A stretch of DNA of 64,000 bases from Rhizophagus clarus (lineage: Eukaryota; Glomeromycota; Glomeromycetes; Glomerales; Glomeraceae): positions 310,001 through 374,000 of the forward strand of contig BLAL01000013.1 of assembly GCA_015698045.1 (NCBI GenBank). Reading direction: 5' to 3'. Of the stretch, positions 24,189 through 35,121 are shown piece by piece (position 1 is the stretch's first letter; each line of letters opens with the position of its first letter). The notes under the pieces were generated by a model. The model was not told where the DNA came from and ran no database searches. It saw only the letters and a program-made list of their open reading frames with translations. Made by a program: the position numbers and the translations under genes.

Positions 24189-26549
24189 GTTTTTTTCTAG
24201 CACCCATGGTAGGGGTGTCTGACATCATGTCGAGTCAAGATTTACCATTGCAATAGGTTTGTGTATTATTTTTCTAATAATATATTAATAATATAATATT
24301 TTAGCATGAATTTTTTATTTTAGAAATAATTTTTTTTTTTTCAAAAATAAATTAAGTACTTATACTAACTACTACAGCCAATAAATTTACCTCGTTAAAT
24401 GGGACTTTTGAATTCTTTGATATTGGTTTCGATTTCTCTGTCTAGTAGATTTAATTTTTAAATAGAAGATTTTGATGGACCTTCGTCGTTGAATTTTGGG
24501 TAAAGCTGTGAACGTAATACATTATGCTGTGCTCACTGGTATTAGAAAGAAGTTTCTTATTTTATATTTAATTTTTTTTTTTTGTATAATAAAAATAAAT
24601 ATTTTTTTTGACTGGAAAGAATTTGTCAATTTTTTTTTAAAGAAATTTTCATAGGCTATGATTAGTTCAATCGTTTTTTTTTTAGAAAATTTTATATGTT
24701 TCATATGAGTTTAGCATGGCAAAATTTTTTTTTTAAGAAATAATTTTTTAAGGGGAAAGAGGAGTGTATCTTTTTATGCAATCGATTTAGCAAAAATTAT
24801 TAGGAAAATTCTAAAATTAATGTAAGTTTTTATTAGTTGTTTAAATTTTGGTAGAGTGGAATTTTCTTTATTTTAAATAAAGAATTTAATATTTTTTTAT
24901 TAGGATTAAAAAAATGATTTATTTTGTTTTTTTTTTTTTTTTGAGGATTGAATTTTTGAAATTTTTTTTTTATTTACATATTTATTAGTGCGAAAAAAAG
25001 ATTATTACAGAATATTCGTAGGATATATCTATAAGGGAGAAGATCATTTGATGTTTGATGTTTGTTTATATTCTTTTTTTTTGGGTACTGTAACATGCAC
25101 AAAAAATTTTTTTTTTTATATAATAATTATCTGTTCATTAGGAGGGGGGTGGGCGAGATACTCTATCTTAGATTTAAGATTCGGATTCATAATTCTTACT
25201 CCTAAATCTAAGAATCAATTCGCAAGTAAAGTTTTCTAGTAGATCATAACCAAAAAAAAAGTATACCTGGCAAGTGTTTTCATCTGGGGCTTTATGGGTA
25301 TATATTATTCTAAAAAAAAATATAAAAAAAAAACTGTATCACCAAACTAAATGGCACAACAGATTACCGAATAGGAAAACTTTAGCATTCTGTTTATTCT
25401 GTTTTTTACACTACAATAATAATTAATTGATATTATTTTTTCTGCTTTCTTGATTTAATCAATATGTAAATTTTCTGACGGTGACACAATAGTAATATAA
25501 ATAAGGAAAACAAAAAACAAAAAAAAATTTTTTAGTTTTTTTTTTCATTCTTGGAGATTTTGGAATGATATTAGTGATATACAGTATAAAAGTCTCTTAA
25601 AAACTGATGAACCAAATTACTTTATTCAAATGTCCTTTTATTTTATTTTTCTATATAATTTGGAACTGAATATTGCTCCTGACATCCTACATGTAAAATT
25701 TCAACCTAACGCGATGATATGTTGGAAAGACATATACATTTTGTTTCTTCTTACCTAATGGAACTGCTTTCCTAAAACTATTGATTTATACCTCAAACAA
25801 TTTTCCCGATTTAGTAATGCCACTTCAATTAATCTCGTAGCCGTGAGAAATACTCAGAATAATATAAACAAGATATTAAAATTTTAAATCAAAAAGAGGC
25901 AATTGTTTGCGTTTATACTTCAAAAATATTGGACATAATTGAGCGGGAGAACACAAATCTACTGAAGTGAAAACAAATCTCAAGTCAGGAAGAAGAGAGA
26001 GAGAGATGTATATATTATAATAAGGATCCATCTAATGACAAAAAATGGATAAAAAAAATCAAAGTAATGTGCAATTTCGAGATATTTATATTGAACATAT
26101 AAGCGTCTTGCACAAGGATTTTCTTTCAAAATACATCCATAATTAGAAAGTGTATGGACATTTTTTTTTTACGTGTAAGCTTTAACATGTAATATTTTCT
26201 GTACAGAATTATAAAATAATGATGGGAATGATAATTTGTCAGACTTGTCTTGTAAAATAAAAGGATTCATAGCAGTAAAGAATATTTAGAATGATATGAA
26301 ACAAGAACCTGCTGATGCAAGTGCATAGCCGTTTACATTATTCTCTATTATAAAAAGAATTTTTAATGGTAAAGATTATTTGGGTTCAGAGTTTGCTTGT
26401 TTTAATCCGAAATATGATATATTACAATTAAAAGAAATCAATAATGAAATGTAGAGTGGAAATATTTCATAAAGGCCTGATCACCAATACCTTTCAGACT
26501 TTAGAATTCAATAGTGACTATACATGGCTATAATAACTATCTTTTATGC
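24189..26549. other. gene-poor region after the array kinase
   Basis: 3' flank of the kinase, then AT-rich DNA with many poly-T tracts (24540-25000). An 83-codon open stretch at 24988-25239 contains a short palindrome (CTTAGATTTAAGA...TAAATCTAAG, 25168-25215) and has no recognisable protein character. No gene or RNA is supported. Confidence 0.4.
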
Positions 26550-26706
26550 AGTACTGAGTCCCCAAAGACCTGACACATTTTCTTGTAGATACTGGATTCT
26601 GAAAAGTGAAACCTGACACATTTTCTTATAGATACTAGAGACCTAGCACAGTTATTGTTGATACCAGTTCCCTAAAGATCTAGCACATTTTCTCATAGAT
26701 ATTGAT
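26550..26706. repeat. short degenerate tandem repeat
   Basis: Four copies of a unit built on GACCT(G/A)(A/G)CACA followed by TTTTCTTATAGATACT start near 26566, 26607, 26640 and 26676. Spacing is uneven (30-40 bp). Function unknown. Confidence 0.6.
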
Positions 26707-26919
26707 TACATCAGGAAATTTTAATATGAGATTTTAACAAATAATAATATATTTTTCTAAGGTTGTTTTAATTTCATAATTTCATGTAATATTATGATGC
26801 TGATATTGTATTTATCTAACTAATAACATGATGCTTAATTCTAACCAATTGTCTTCTTGTGTAACTTGTCATATATTATCATGTTTTTTATCTAGTATAT
26901 ATATCTTAAGAAATCTACG

Positions 26920-27277
26920 ATGCCTTTTGGAGGACCTCTTTCGTACTTAAACAATACCATATATGGAGTAGCAATTAACGCAAATATCATGGACCACTGG
27001 ATTGAAAACTACGTATCAGTACCAGGAACTGCGAAAGTCTATTTCATTGACACAACTGTAAATTTTCAACCTATTTCATAAATTATAATTTACACTAATC
27101 TACGCACTTTTCATTTTTTTTTTTTTATTCAATTGACAGTTACCAGTCAATATAAGCAACCTATAGCCTCTTCACTGGTTTGCTATAGTGAATTGTTTCG
27201 GCAATAACGCAGGACAATTCATTAATGGATTAACATGCTACTTGATTTTTGAGTTATATGAATACGATATGATATGA
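26920..27277 (+). pseudogene. small two-exon gene of unknown function with one in-frame stop
   Basis: Exon 1 (26920-27057, 46 codons) begins MPFGGPLSYLNNTIYGVAIN and ends in a proper donor (ACT|GTAAAT). An acceptor (TTGACAG) at 27139 opens a second exon in the same frame that stays open to TGA at 27275-27277, except for a single TAG at 27164-27166. The composition of both exons (Trp, Cys, Gly, Asn; no poly-Lys runs) is coding-like and unlike the flanks. I do not recognise the family. It may be a pseudogene with a recent stop or a gene whose real splice sites differ. Confidence 0.45.
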
Positions 27278-27780
27278 CTTTAAATGGGCAACCCATTCTT
27301 TTATTAAAGACTCAAATAAGCAGTGCACAGTTCTTGGTACTGGAATGACACATTTTGCAATATAAAATTTTTAAATCTTTTTTATTATTACATAAATTTA
27401 CAATATATTCGCTGTAATAAAAGTATTTGAAATTAATATTAGCATTATTTTTACAAACCAATGATAAAATGCTTGAGTCCTTGACTTGATGTTAATTATG
27501 AAGTAAAACTATTTATTTTATAAAGTAATACATGGGCGTCTAAGTAAGATGGAAAAATAATGGAGAAGCAGGTATTAACTAATGTAGAACAGCACGTTAG
27601 ACAACATGCAACAAATTGAATAATATGTACGATTACAAATACTAAAAATTTTCGTACTAATACGTATGAATATTTTAAATCTTTTGTTACAATATTTTTT
27701 TTTATACATTATTTTTCCACAGATTATTTTTTATAATTATAAACCACAAAGAATATAAAAATTATAAAGTTAAACTGCTG

Positions 27781-27969
27781 TTAAACCATGCTTAACTTTA
27801 GTTGCTGATTTTGTAATTCAATAGTTTCCGCTTTCGCCACTTCTTTTCTAAGCTTTACTTGACGTTCAAATAATACTAATTTTTTTTCTTCAAGTTCAAT
27901 GTTTAGCAATTGAGTTTGTAGTTGTTCTTCCAAATTTTTAATTTCATTATCTATATCTTTTAAATAGTT
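27781..27969 (-). CDS. coiled-coil protein fragment (3' exon)
   Basis: A minus-strand open stretch ending in TAA at 27783-27781 encodes a charged, heptad-like sequence (LKDIDNEIKNLEEQLQTQLL and onward to KAETIELQNQQLKLSMV). It is closed upstream by a stop and has no suitable ATG, so it is either the last exon of a gene whose other exons I cannot see or a relic. No function can be assigned. Confidence 0.35.
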   Translation of the reverse strand, partial: NYLKDIDNEIKNLEEQLQTQLLNIELEEKKLVLFERQVKLRKEVAKAETIELQNQQLKLSMV

Positions 27970-28189
27970 TTAGCTTTAGATCTATTTATTAAAAAATAAA
28001 TAAAATTTAAATGTCCTAACATATACAGTATACAGTATATTTAGCTTTAAGTCATATTCTGATTGTTAGCTTTTTTCCGCATGTGAATTCAGGACTAACT
28101 TCATTGTGGATTTGTTTTATTATGGTTGAGGCTCCTTTTCGGTACAATAGCAATCTTGCAAATATTTAATATTCAGTATACAAATGCTT

Positions 28190-28236
28190 AATATAATTTA
28201 AACTAACTAAATTCTTTATTTAAAAATTATTTCTAC
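28190..28236 (+). repeat. orphan fragment of a micro-exon array unit
   Basis: The segment AATATAATTTAAACTAACTA..., continuing into TTCTTTATTTAAAAATTATTT, is the middle of the array-A repeat unit (branch-site and T-rich part) on the plus strand, alone and without the AG-NNN-GTAAGT junction. It lies about 5.5 kb beyond the end of array A. Confidence 0.7.
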
Positions 28237-28269
28237 AAAGAAAAAAGAAATAAGATATTGTTAAAGTAT

Positions 28270-28570
28270 TAATTATTTTATTTCAACGTAAAGCCCTCAC
28301 CAAGTCCAAATATCCAAAGAATCGACTGCCTAAAAAAGGAAAAAATGAAAATAAGTAAAGCTTTGTTAAAAGAATTAACAAAAGATAAAAAAGCTCCCCT
28401 CACTGAATTTCCACACATCTAAATAGCCTGTCTACATAAAGAAAAGAAAATGAAACTTTGGTTAAGTGTTTCATTATAAAGAAAATAAGTTTTTAAAACA
28501 TAATTTTCAAAAAAAATTACCGAAATTAACGTTCCAGATAGCCACATTTAAAAAAAATTTCCCAAGTTCC
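28270..28570 (-). repeat. patch of a second intron-like tandem family
   Basis: Read on the minus strand, two units have a T-rich tract, AG, an exon-like block of 28-29 nt and GTGAGG: TTTTTTAG|GCAGTCGATTC..GGACTTG|GTGAGG near 28300, and TATGTAG|ACAGG..GAAATTCA|GTGAGG near 28390-28430. A third, more degraded unit lies near 28520-28560. The same unit type, with similar exon-like text (TTGGACGTG), forms the array at 62560-64000. Confidence 0.5.
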
Positions 28571-28599
28571 AGTGAAATTCTTATGCTCTAATTGTTATT

Positions 28600-28785
28600 A
28601 ATGGGTGGTCACGATTAAAAAGTATAATGAATGAATACGTTAAAAATATTAATGAATTAAATGAAGAATTTGAGAATAGGTTGTAGATTATGAAATTTCG
28701 GAAATAGAATATCAGGTACAGGATGTTAATGCTAATATTAAAAGAGAATTGGAAAATTCTCCGGTATCCCTAGAAAGGTAGGAAG
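28600..28785 (+). other. coiled-coil coding relic
   Basis: Plus-strand text reads WSRLKSIMNEYVKNINELNE and then, after a shift, YEISEIEYQVQDVNANIKRE. It is charged and helical with no recognisable family. The change of frame near 28680 suggests a relic. Confidence 0.3.
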
Positions 28786-30106
28786 AGGGGAAGAAAAGAA
28801 GAGAAAGAAAGGAAATTAGTTAGTAAGATAGGTGATTTGCGTTTATGTATGTAAATTTATGTATTAGATAGGTAAATTGTATTACACTTGTATATTTTCA
28901 TATGTGTGCGTCGGGAAGTTAAATTTTGGACTATTCGTAATCTTCGTAGTCTGCGGCATTACAGTATACTGTAGAATATAATAATAGAAAAAATTATCTT
29001 TTCTTTGTTTATATTATTAATCTCTTCATCTTTCTTTTCTATAATTAATGACATTAATCCATCAACTTTTCCTGTAGATTAGGAGAATCGTTTTGCTGCG
29101 CCACAGAAGTGGATGCTTGGATTTTTGATACATCTTCTAAGAAGTTTAAGAGATCTTATGGTTGAAAGCAGTCACTTCGTAACTAACATGTTCGAACAAA
29201 CTCCATATTTATCTAAATGTCTTTGGACTTACACCTAGCCTTCTCGTTATTTCTTTGAAATTATTTCATGAAACGGGTATATTTTCATAGGCCATAGACG
29301 GAGTTTCGTCCTGCTATCTCCTCGTATCCTCTCGTACATAGAGACTAGTCCGTTTTATTTACTAATTTTGTAATATGTAATAAGTTTCTCATTAAGCTAG
29401 TTCTATATACCGAAGGTTTATCAAAAAAGTGTTTACTTCGACTTTCTTATGTCAGTCGTCATATTTCGTACTCGTTTCTTAATATTTTTTTCTTCTGTGA
29501 AAATTTTGGTCAGAATATCGTCAGAAAGAGTTTCGGAACTATTATAAACTTATAAAACTTAGACTTGGATAAACAGAGCACTTGTATTCTATCACTATAA
29601 AAGGAATTTGCAGTGGTTGCTACAAACTTTAGAAAAAGTTCGACGAAGAAAAAAAATCTGCCCCTTGTTATACATCATTTTGAAAAATGGTGATAGGACG
29701 GATATAATATATATAATGTGTTTTTTTAATATAAATATGGTAAGTTTTGTATAACTTTAATGATTTAGTACGAAGAGTGATTAATTTATCTAGGAGCTTT
29801 TGTAATATAACCTTGATTTATTTCATATTTTCTAAAATAAATTAAAATCATCAAATTTTTTAAGTTCTTTCCAATAATTTTATATTATTAATTGCATAGG
29901 TATTGATTTGGAATATTATATCAGTTTGCAACTAGTATCTTGTTATTTCATCAGGTTTTTCATTATACTATATCTTGAGGACATAAATGAAAAGGTGAGA
30001 TTTTCCTCACAATAGTTAAAGTCAATTTCAGTAACTGAACTTTATCTGTATTTTACAGTTTTAGGTTTCAGAATATTCCAAAGCTTATAATAAAACATTA
30101 TTGGTT
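28786..30106. other. spacer upstream of the intact kinase gene
   Basis: AT-rich. The stretch 29090-29480 is somewhat less AT-rich but contains no open frame I can support. No RNA gene seen. Confidence 0.4.
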
Positions 30107-30420
30107 GGTTGAAGTAGTACATTTGTACTATATTTCTTGTGTAATTGTTACATTACTACTTACGGAGTTTGAAAGCTGTTTACTCCAATTCATAAACACA
30201 TTGGTGATTGAAGTAGTACATTTTTTGTGTAATTGTTACATTACTAACTTATATAAATACGAATACGGAGTTTGAAAATGTTTATTCCTATTCATGAACT
30301 TTTATAAACACTATTGATGATTGAAGTAGTACATTTTTGTGTAATCGTTACATTTTTAACTTATATAAGTATGAATGCGGAGTTTGATAGTTATTTTATT
30401 TCTGTTTATAATATATTTCA
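30107..30420 (+). promoter_or_regulatory. triplicated promoter unit of the kinase gene
   Basis: Three tandem units start at 30107, 30206 and 30320, each with GATTGAAGTAGTACATTT, then TGTGTAAT(T/C)GTTACATT and CGGAGTTTGA. Units 2 and 3 carry a TATA box (TTATATAAATACGAA, TTATATAAGTATGAA). The last TATA (30361-30370) is about 55-60 bp before the ATG at 30423. The copies are diverged, so the triplication is not recent. Multiple initiation regions are an inference. Confidence 0.75.
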
Positions 30421-30422
30421 TT

Positions 30423-33123
30423 ATGTCTTATAGTAATAATCAATTAGTTAATGCTACAATAAATAGAGTACATGCATTAACCGATTATAAGATTCATAAT
30501 GACCTGGACAAGCAATATGAATTTCAAAAAAAAACAATTCTTGCTGATGTTACACTTACAGATAATGAAAAGTCAGAAGCAATGAAAGCATTACTTCGAT
30601 CTTATGACCTAGGAAAAATTACTTATAATGTAGGAAAAAGAAGAATTTGTGAAAATTGTGATCAAGAATGTTTGGCTACATCATATTGTGAATATTGTGT
30701 TCGAAATTATTTAAAAGAAAATTTTTCAAATTGGGCATCTGGGAATGATAATATTGATAATTTAATTAAGGAATTTCAAATGAATGCATTCATACCAGAT
30801 AAAATACCAGAATGGATTCCATATAATAAATTTCAAAATATTAAATATCTAACAAAAGGTGGATGTTCTGAAATCTATATAGCAGATTGGATTGATGGAG
30901 GATATATTGAGTGGGATTCTGAAAAGAAAGAATTAAAAAGGTTTGGAGAATTTGGATTCAAACAAACAGTAATACTTAAAAGATTAGAAAATGTTGAAAG
31001 TGCAAATCAAAGATGGTTTGAAGAGGTTTGTAATCTAAATATTTAAAAGCTAAATTATTAATAATATTTTTTTTTTTTAAATTTTTAAATTTTATAGGCT
31101 AAATCACATTTAACTATAAGTAATAAATGGCCAGATATTGTTCAATGTTTTGGTTTAACACAAGAACCATTAAATAGAAATTACATGCTTGTAATGAATA
31201 AAATGGATATGGATTTAAGAAAATATTTACAACAAAATCATAATCAACTTTCATGGAAAGAAAGAATGCAAATTATTATTAGTATAATTTTGGCACTTAC
31301 GAGGATTCATAAAGAGAATGCAATTCATAGGGATTTGCATTCTGGAAATATATTATTTAAAAAAGGTGAAAGATTTTTTATTAGTGATCTTGGATTTTGC
31401 GGACCCGCAGATAAATCATTAAAGAGTATATATGGAAATCTTCCCTATGTTGCACCAGAAGTTATTGTAGGAAAAGAAACTACTTCTAAATCTGATATTT
31501 ATAGCATTGCAATGCTTATGTGGGAAATTTCGTCTGGACAACCACCATTTATTAATTATGAACACAATTATGATCTTGCAATGAATATTGTTAATGGTAT
31601 AAGACCAAAAATTGTATCAGGTACTCCTTTAGAATATAAAAATTTAATGAAACAATGTTGGGATGCTGATCCATCAATAAGACCTGATATTGATACACTT
31701 TGGACAAAAATAAATGAAATTAATATATTATATCAAAATAAATCAGATGAATCATTAACCCAACCAGGAGAAAATAATAATCTTAAGTTAGAAAATTTTA
31801 CTAGTAATAGTAAACTATTTACAAGTAAAGTTCATCAATTTGAAAATCTTCCCGAACCAAGGAATGCCACAGAAGGTACTACACTAGTATTAATTAATTA
31901 TTTATGTGTATTTATATAATTAATCAATAATATTATATATATAATTAATAGAGGAACTGGAAGGTATAATTTAAACAAATTTTTATTTTTATTTTTATTT
32001 ATAAAAATTAATGATTATTCCTTTTAGTGTTTCACAGTAGATTATATGACTTTTATATTCCTAATAATAGTAAGTATTATAGCATTATAAGATTTGATTA
32101 AAAAAAATATAAACACAATATTATACTTATTAATTAATTTTACTTTAGTAAATGATTTTGACAAATTAAGTAATCAAAAGGATGGAACATCAAAAATTAA
32201 TAGTATTTTTGAAGGTAACAGTTTATCTGTGAATTTTATTTTTTTTTGAATAATATAATAATAATATTGATAATATTGTCATTTTTCAAAATATCATATC
32301 CATATTACTTGGATGAAAAATATTATCAGTATTTCTTATGAATACAAACTGATATTATCTGATAACAATAAGAGAATACTGATAATTTTCTCATTTAGTA
32401 AACTGGGATACATTGTTTTAAAAATGGCAATAACTTGAATTTTAAATTGCTTAGTTAAATACAAAGATTTTCAAAACTTTAATAATAGTAATAAGTAAAT
32501 AATTAATTGAATATGTTAATTTTAATTTGTGTAATATTTGTTAAATATATTTCTTTAGATGTTCAAAAAAATGATTGTAAAGGAGGTGTAATACAAAAAC
32601 AAATAAAGAAATACCAGGTTAATTTCGATGGTACGTAAATAATTATTTAGATTCTTATCTTTTATAATAATATTTAATATTGAATTTTAAAATATGTTTA
32701 TAGACGAAGATGAAGTACACAATAGTCCAAATCTTCATTCAGAAGAACAAGATAAATTGGCAATTCCTGATGGTATAATTGTTTTTTTGCTACCCTCTAG
32801 TACTGCATATAGTACCCAGGTCTTATACAAAAACCTGGTTCAAAAATTGAATAATACCCAGAAGTACTTTGTGAGATACCAGGTATTATAAGAGGGGGAT
32901 ATAATATATAATCTTTACCAGAATTAAGCTTAAATTACTAGAATTAAAAGGGTACCTAGAGTAAAATTTTTATATCTAGTAAAATATCCTGGTCTTATAA
33001 AGTGTACGCTCAAAAGGGGATACTATATGTAGTGCTAGATGATAAATGTTTTATTTAGTTTAAATCATCTTAATTACTAATTAACCTTTTTTATTGTTAC
33101 AATTATTATTTTTAGGCATTTAA
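30423..33123 (+). CDS. protein kinase, tyrosine-kinase-like, with Cys-rich N-terminal module
   Basis: Eight exons: 30423-31025, 31098-31875, 31952-31963, 32028-32069, 32149-32214, 32559-32630, 32704-32772, 33116-33123. All junctions are GT..AG and in frame, giving about 549 residues. The start is the second in-frame ATG (MSYSNNQLVNATINR), typical for this family and just downstream of a TATA box. The N-terminus has a double Cys pair module (CENCDQECLATSYCEYC, probable zinc binding), followed by WIPYNKFQNIKYL and the kinase domain: glycine loop KGGCSEIY, VILK, IHRDLHSGN, SDLGF in place of DFG, APE, SDIYSIAMLMWE, GTPLEYKNLMKQCWDADP. The tail is cut into phase-1 exons of 12, 42, 66, 72 and 69 nt, all multiples of three. 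The last intron contains a small TIR element. It appears intact; pathway unknown. Confidence 0.9.
32797..33038. mobile_element. small TIR element (MITE) inside the last intron of the kinase gene
   Basis: Inverted ends of about 22 bp: left CTAGTACTGCATATAGTACCC, right the complement of CTAGCACTACATATAGTATCC. The length is about 242 bp with no coding capacity. Without it the host intron (32773-33115) would be about 100 bp, near the local norm. The target duplication is unclear. Confidence 0.65.
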
Positions 33124-35121
33124 AATGTAGTAGGTGAATTATAAGCCATCAGTTATTTAAACACTAAGATTAGAGTAGTAAATTGAAATAATTTCAAGAT
33201 TCTTAGTTTGTAATTTAAATAACTTGTTTTGACTTATAATAAATTTTATATCTTGAATTAATTAATTTATGTCAAATTTGCATCTAATCATCATGTTAAG
33301 GTTTTGATAGGATGTTAGTTTGACCATAAATATGGCGTCATAAAACTGTCAGATAAATAAGTACACCATTGAAGGTGTCGTTACAGATATTTGGATTTCT
33401 ATAATATATATATATATATATACTGTATATGTGTGTATATATATTAGGATACATTTCAAATGTAATATTCCTAATGATATATTAGACGATGACCCAAAAA
33501 ATATATTAAGAAAATCAAATATCATTGGAAGAGGGATTGTTTGCCCAAGTTTTTTCGACTATGTCTTGATTTAATGGGTATTTAATGATTTATATTTTTT
33601 TTACTCATTTAATTCCACAACATCAATAACAATATTACAAGTATTTATGTGGCCATAAAAAACCTTTATGGCGAAAAGATTTTAAAAAGTATGGCAGAAT
33701 GTCTTTGTTTAGTCAGAATTAACAATATTGGTCTAAGTAAGAGTTTATTTCTCCGCTCAGTAAGTGTTCTTGAAATTTCTGAAAAAAAAAGAAAGAAAAG
33801 ATATTAGCCCAAGTTCTGAGTCGTTTCCCTACAAATGCACAGCCACAACCAAAAAAGGCTTTCATTTTGCAAAGAAAACCGTGATACACCTCGTGTTAAC
33901 TATTTGATATTCACACTTCGAATTAACAAATAATGAAGTTTTATGTGAACTCGTTACACATAAACTGTATGATATCAGGAGTGACACAGGACTTTTAGCC
34001 AATAGTACAATGACTTTGTGTATTAACTATGAATACTGAGCCCCTCTCCATATTATATGTTGATAATTTAAATTCCACAGTTACGTTATAATGCTTCATT
34101 TGATGAGAATTTATGTCTTATTGTAAAGTTTCAAAATATAATTCTGTATACAAATATTTTGTCTGATATGTATATTAACAATCGCAGTAATGTAAGATTT
34201 CATCGTAATAATCTGAATAATATTATTTAATTTTATCATCTCTAAATGACCAATAATGGAAAGTTGTCATTTTTTGTAAATTATAAATTAGAATTGTACG
34301 TCGGTTATCATGTTATTACTATTTATTATTAAGTTACAAATAAAAAGTACATTCACAGTACGGAAATGTCATTGCAAAAAAACATATATAATGTTTGGAA
34401 AGTCTCAACTACGAAACTGTGACCCACAGGTACTATTAGCTTATCATCAAATAGATTTCAAATAATCCAAAAAAGTTCAGTAGAAGAATAAGACAGCGAA
34501 TTATTTTGGGAAAGATGATCAGAACGGACAGTGAAGAAAATCTCATAATATACATATAATGAAATCGCTAAACTAGTATATTACTTGACTATAACTAATT
34601 CTAAGAACAAGCTCTGTCCCACCAAACGAACTAAACCAAGTAATACTCGGCCTAGAAAATGACCAGGAGGAATTAAAAACCGAAATAAAAGAGTAACAAG
34701 AAAAAGAAAATTTAAAAAATTTATATTTAATAAAGAATCAATTGTAATCAGATGGTTATATTACGGTCCGTTATGACGGAAGTTGCTGGTGGCAGCGAAA
34801 ATAAACGCCACTCTGTTATCTTTCTGACATTCGGATTCTTCTAAAAAATAAAAAATATCTGAGTGGTAATGTGGAGTGATGACATATGCTATCCCTTCAA
34901 ATACCCTTCTGGTTATGAAGTTATTTTAATTCAAAATAAGAATGCATAAAAATCATCCTGTTCAGGCAGATATATTTCTTCATTAGTGAATTCATATAAT
35001 ATTTTTGGTGAATGGAAGAAAGATTATAAATTTTGGGTATCTATTGATATTGGCTTAAATGAAGGAGTAGGAAAACCAGAAAAAAACAACAGCAGAAGTA
35101 ACTAAAGATAGATATATAAAT
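33124..35121. other. spacer with microsatellite and weak relics
   Basis: A TA/TG microsatellite lies at 33402-33443. Around 34620-34790 short open pieces (LENDQEELKTEIKE) look like a coiled-coil relic of a transposon or host gene, and 34865-35100 has another open stretch (ICYPFKYPSGYEVILIQNKN). I cannot assign either. Confidence 0.35.

Noticed and set aside
24988-25239. 83-codon open frame as a gene
   Set aside because: Low-complexity, no family, no splice or promoter support; overlaps a palindrome.
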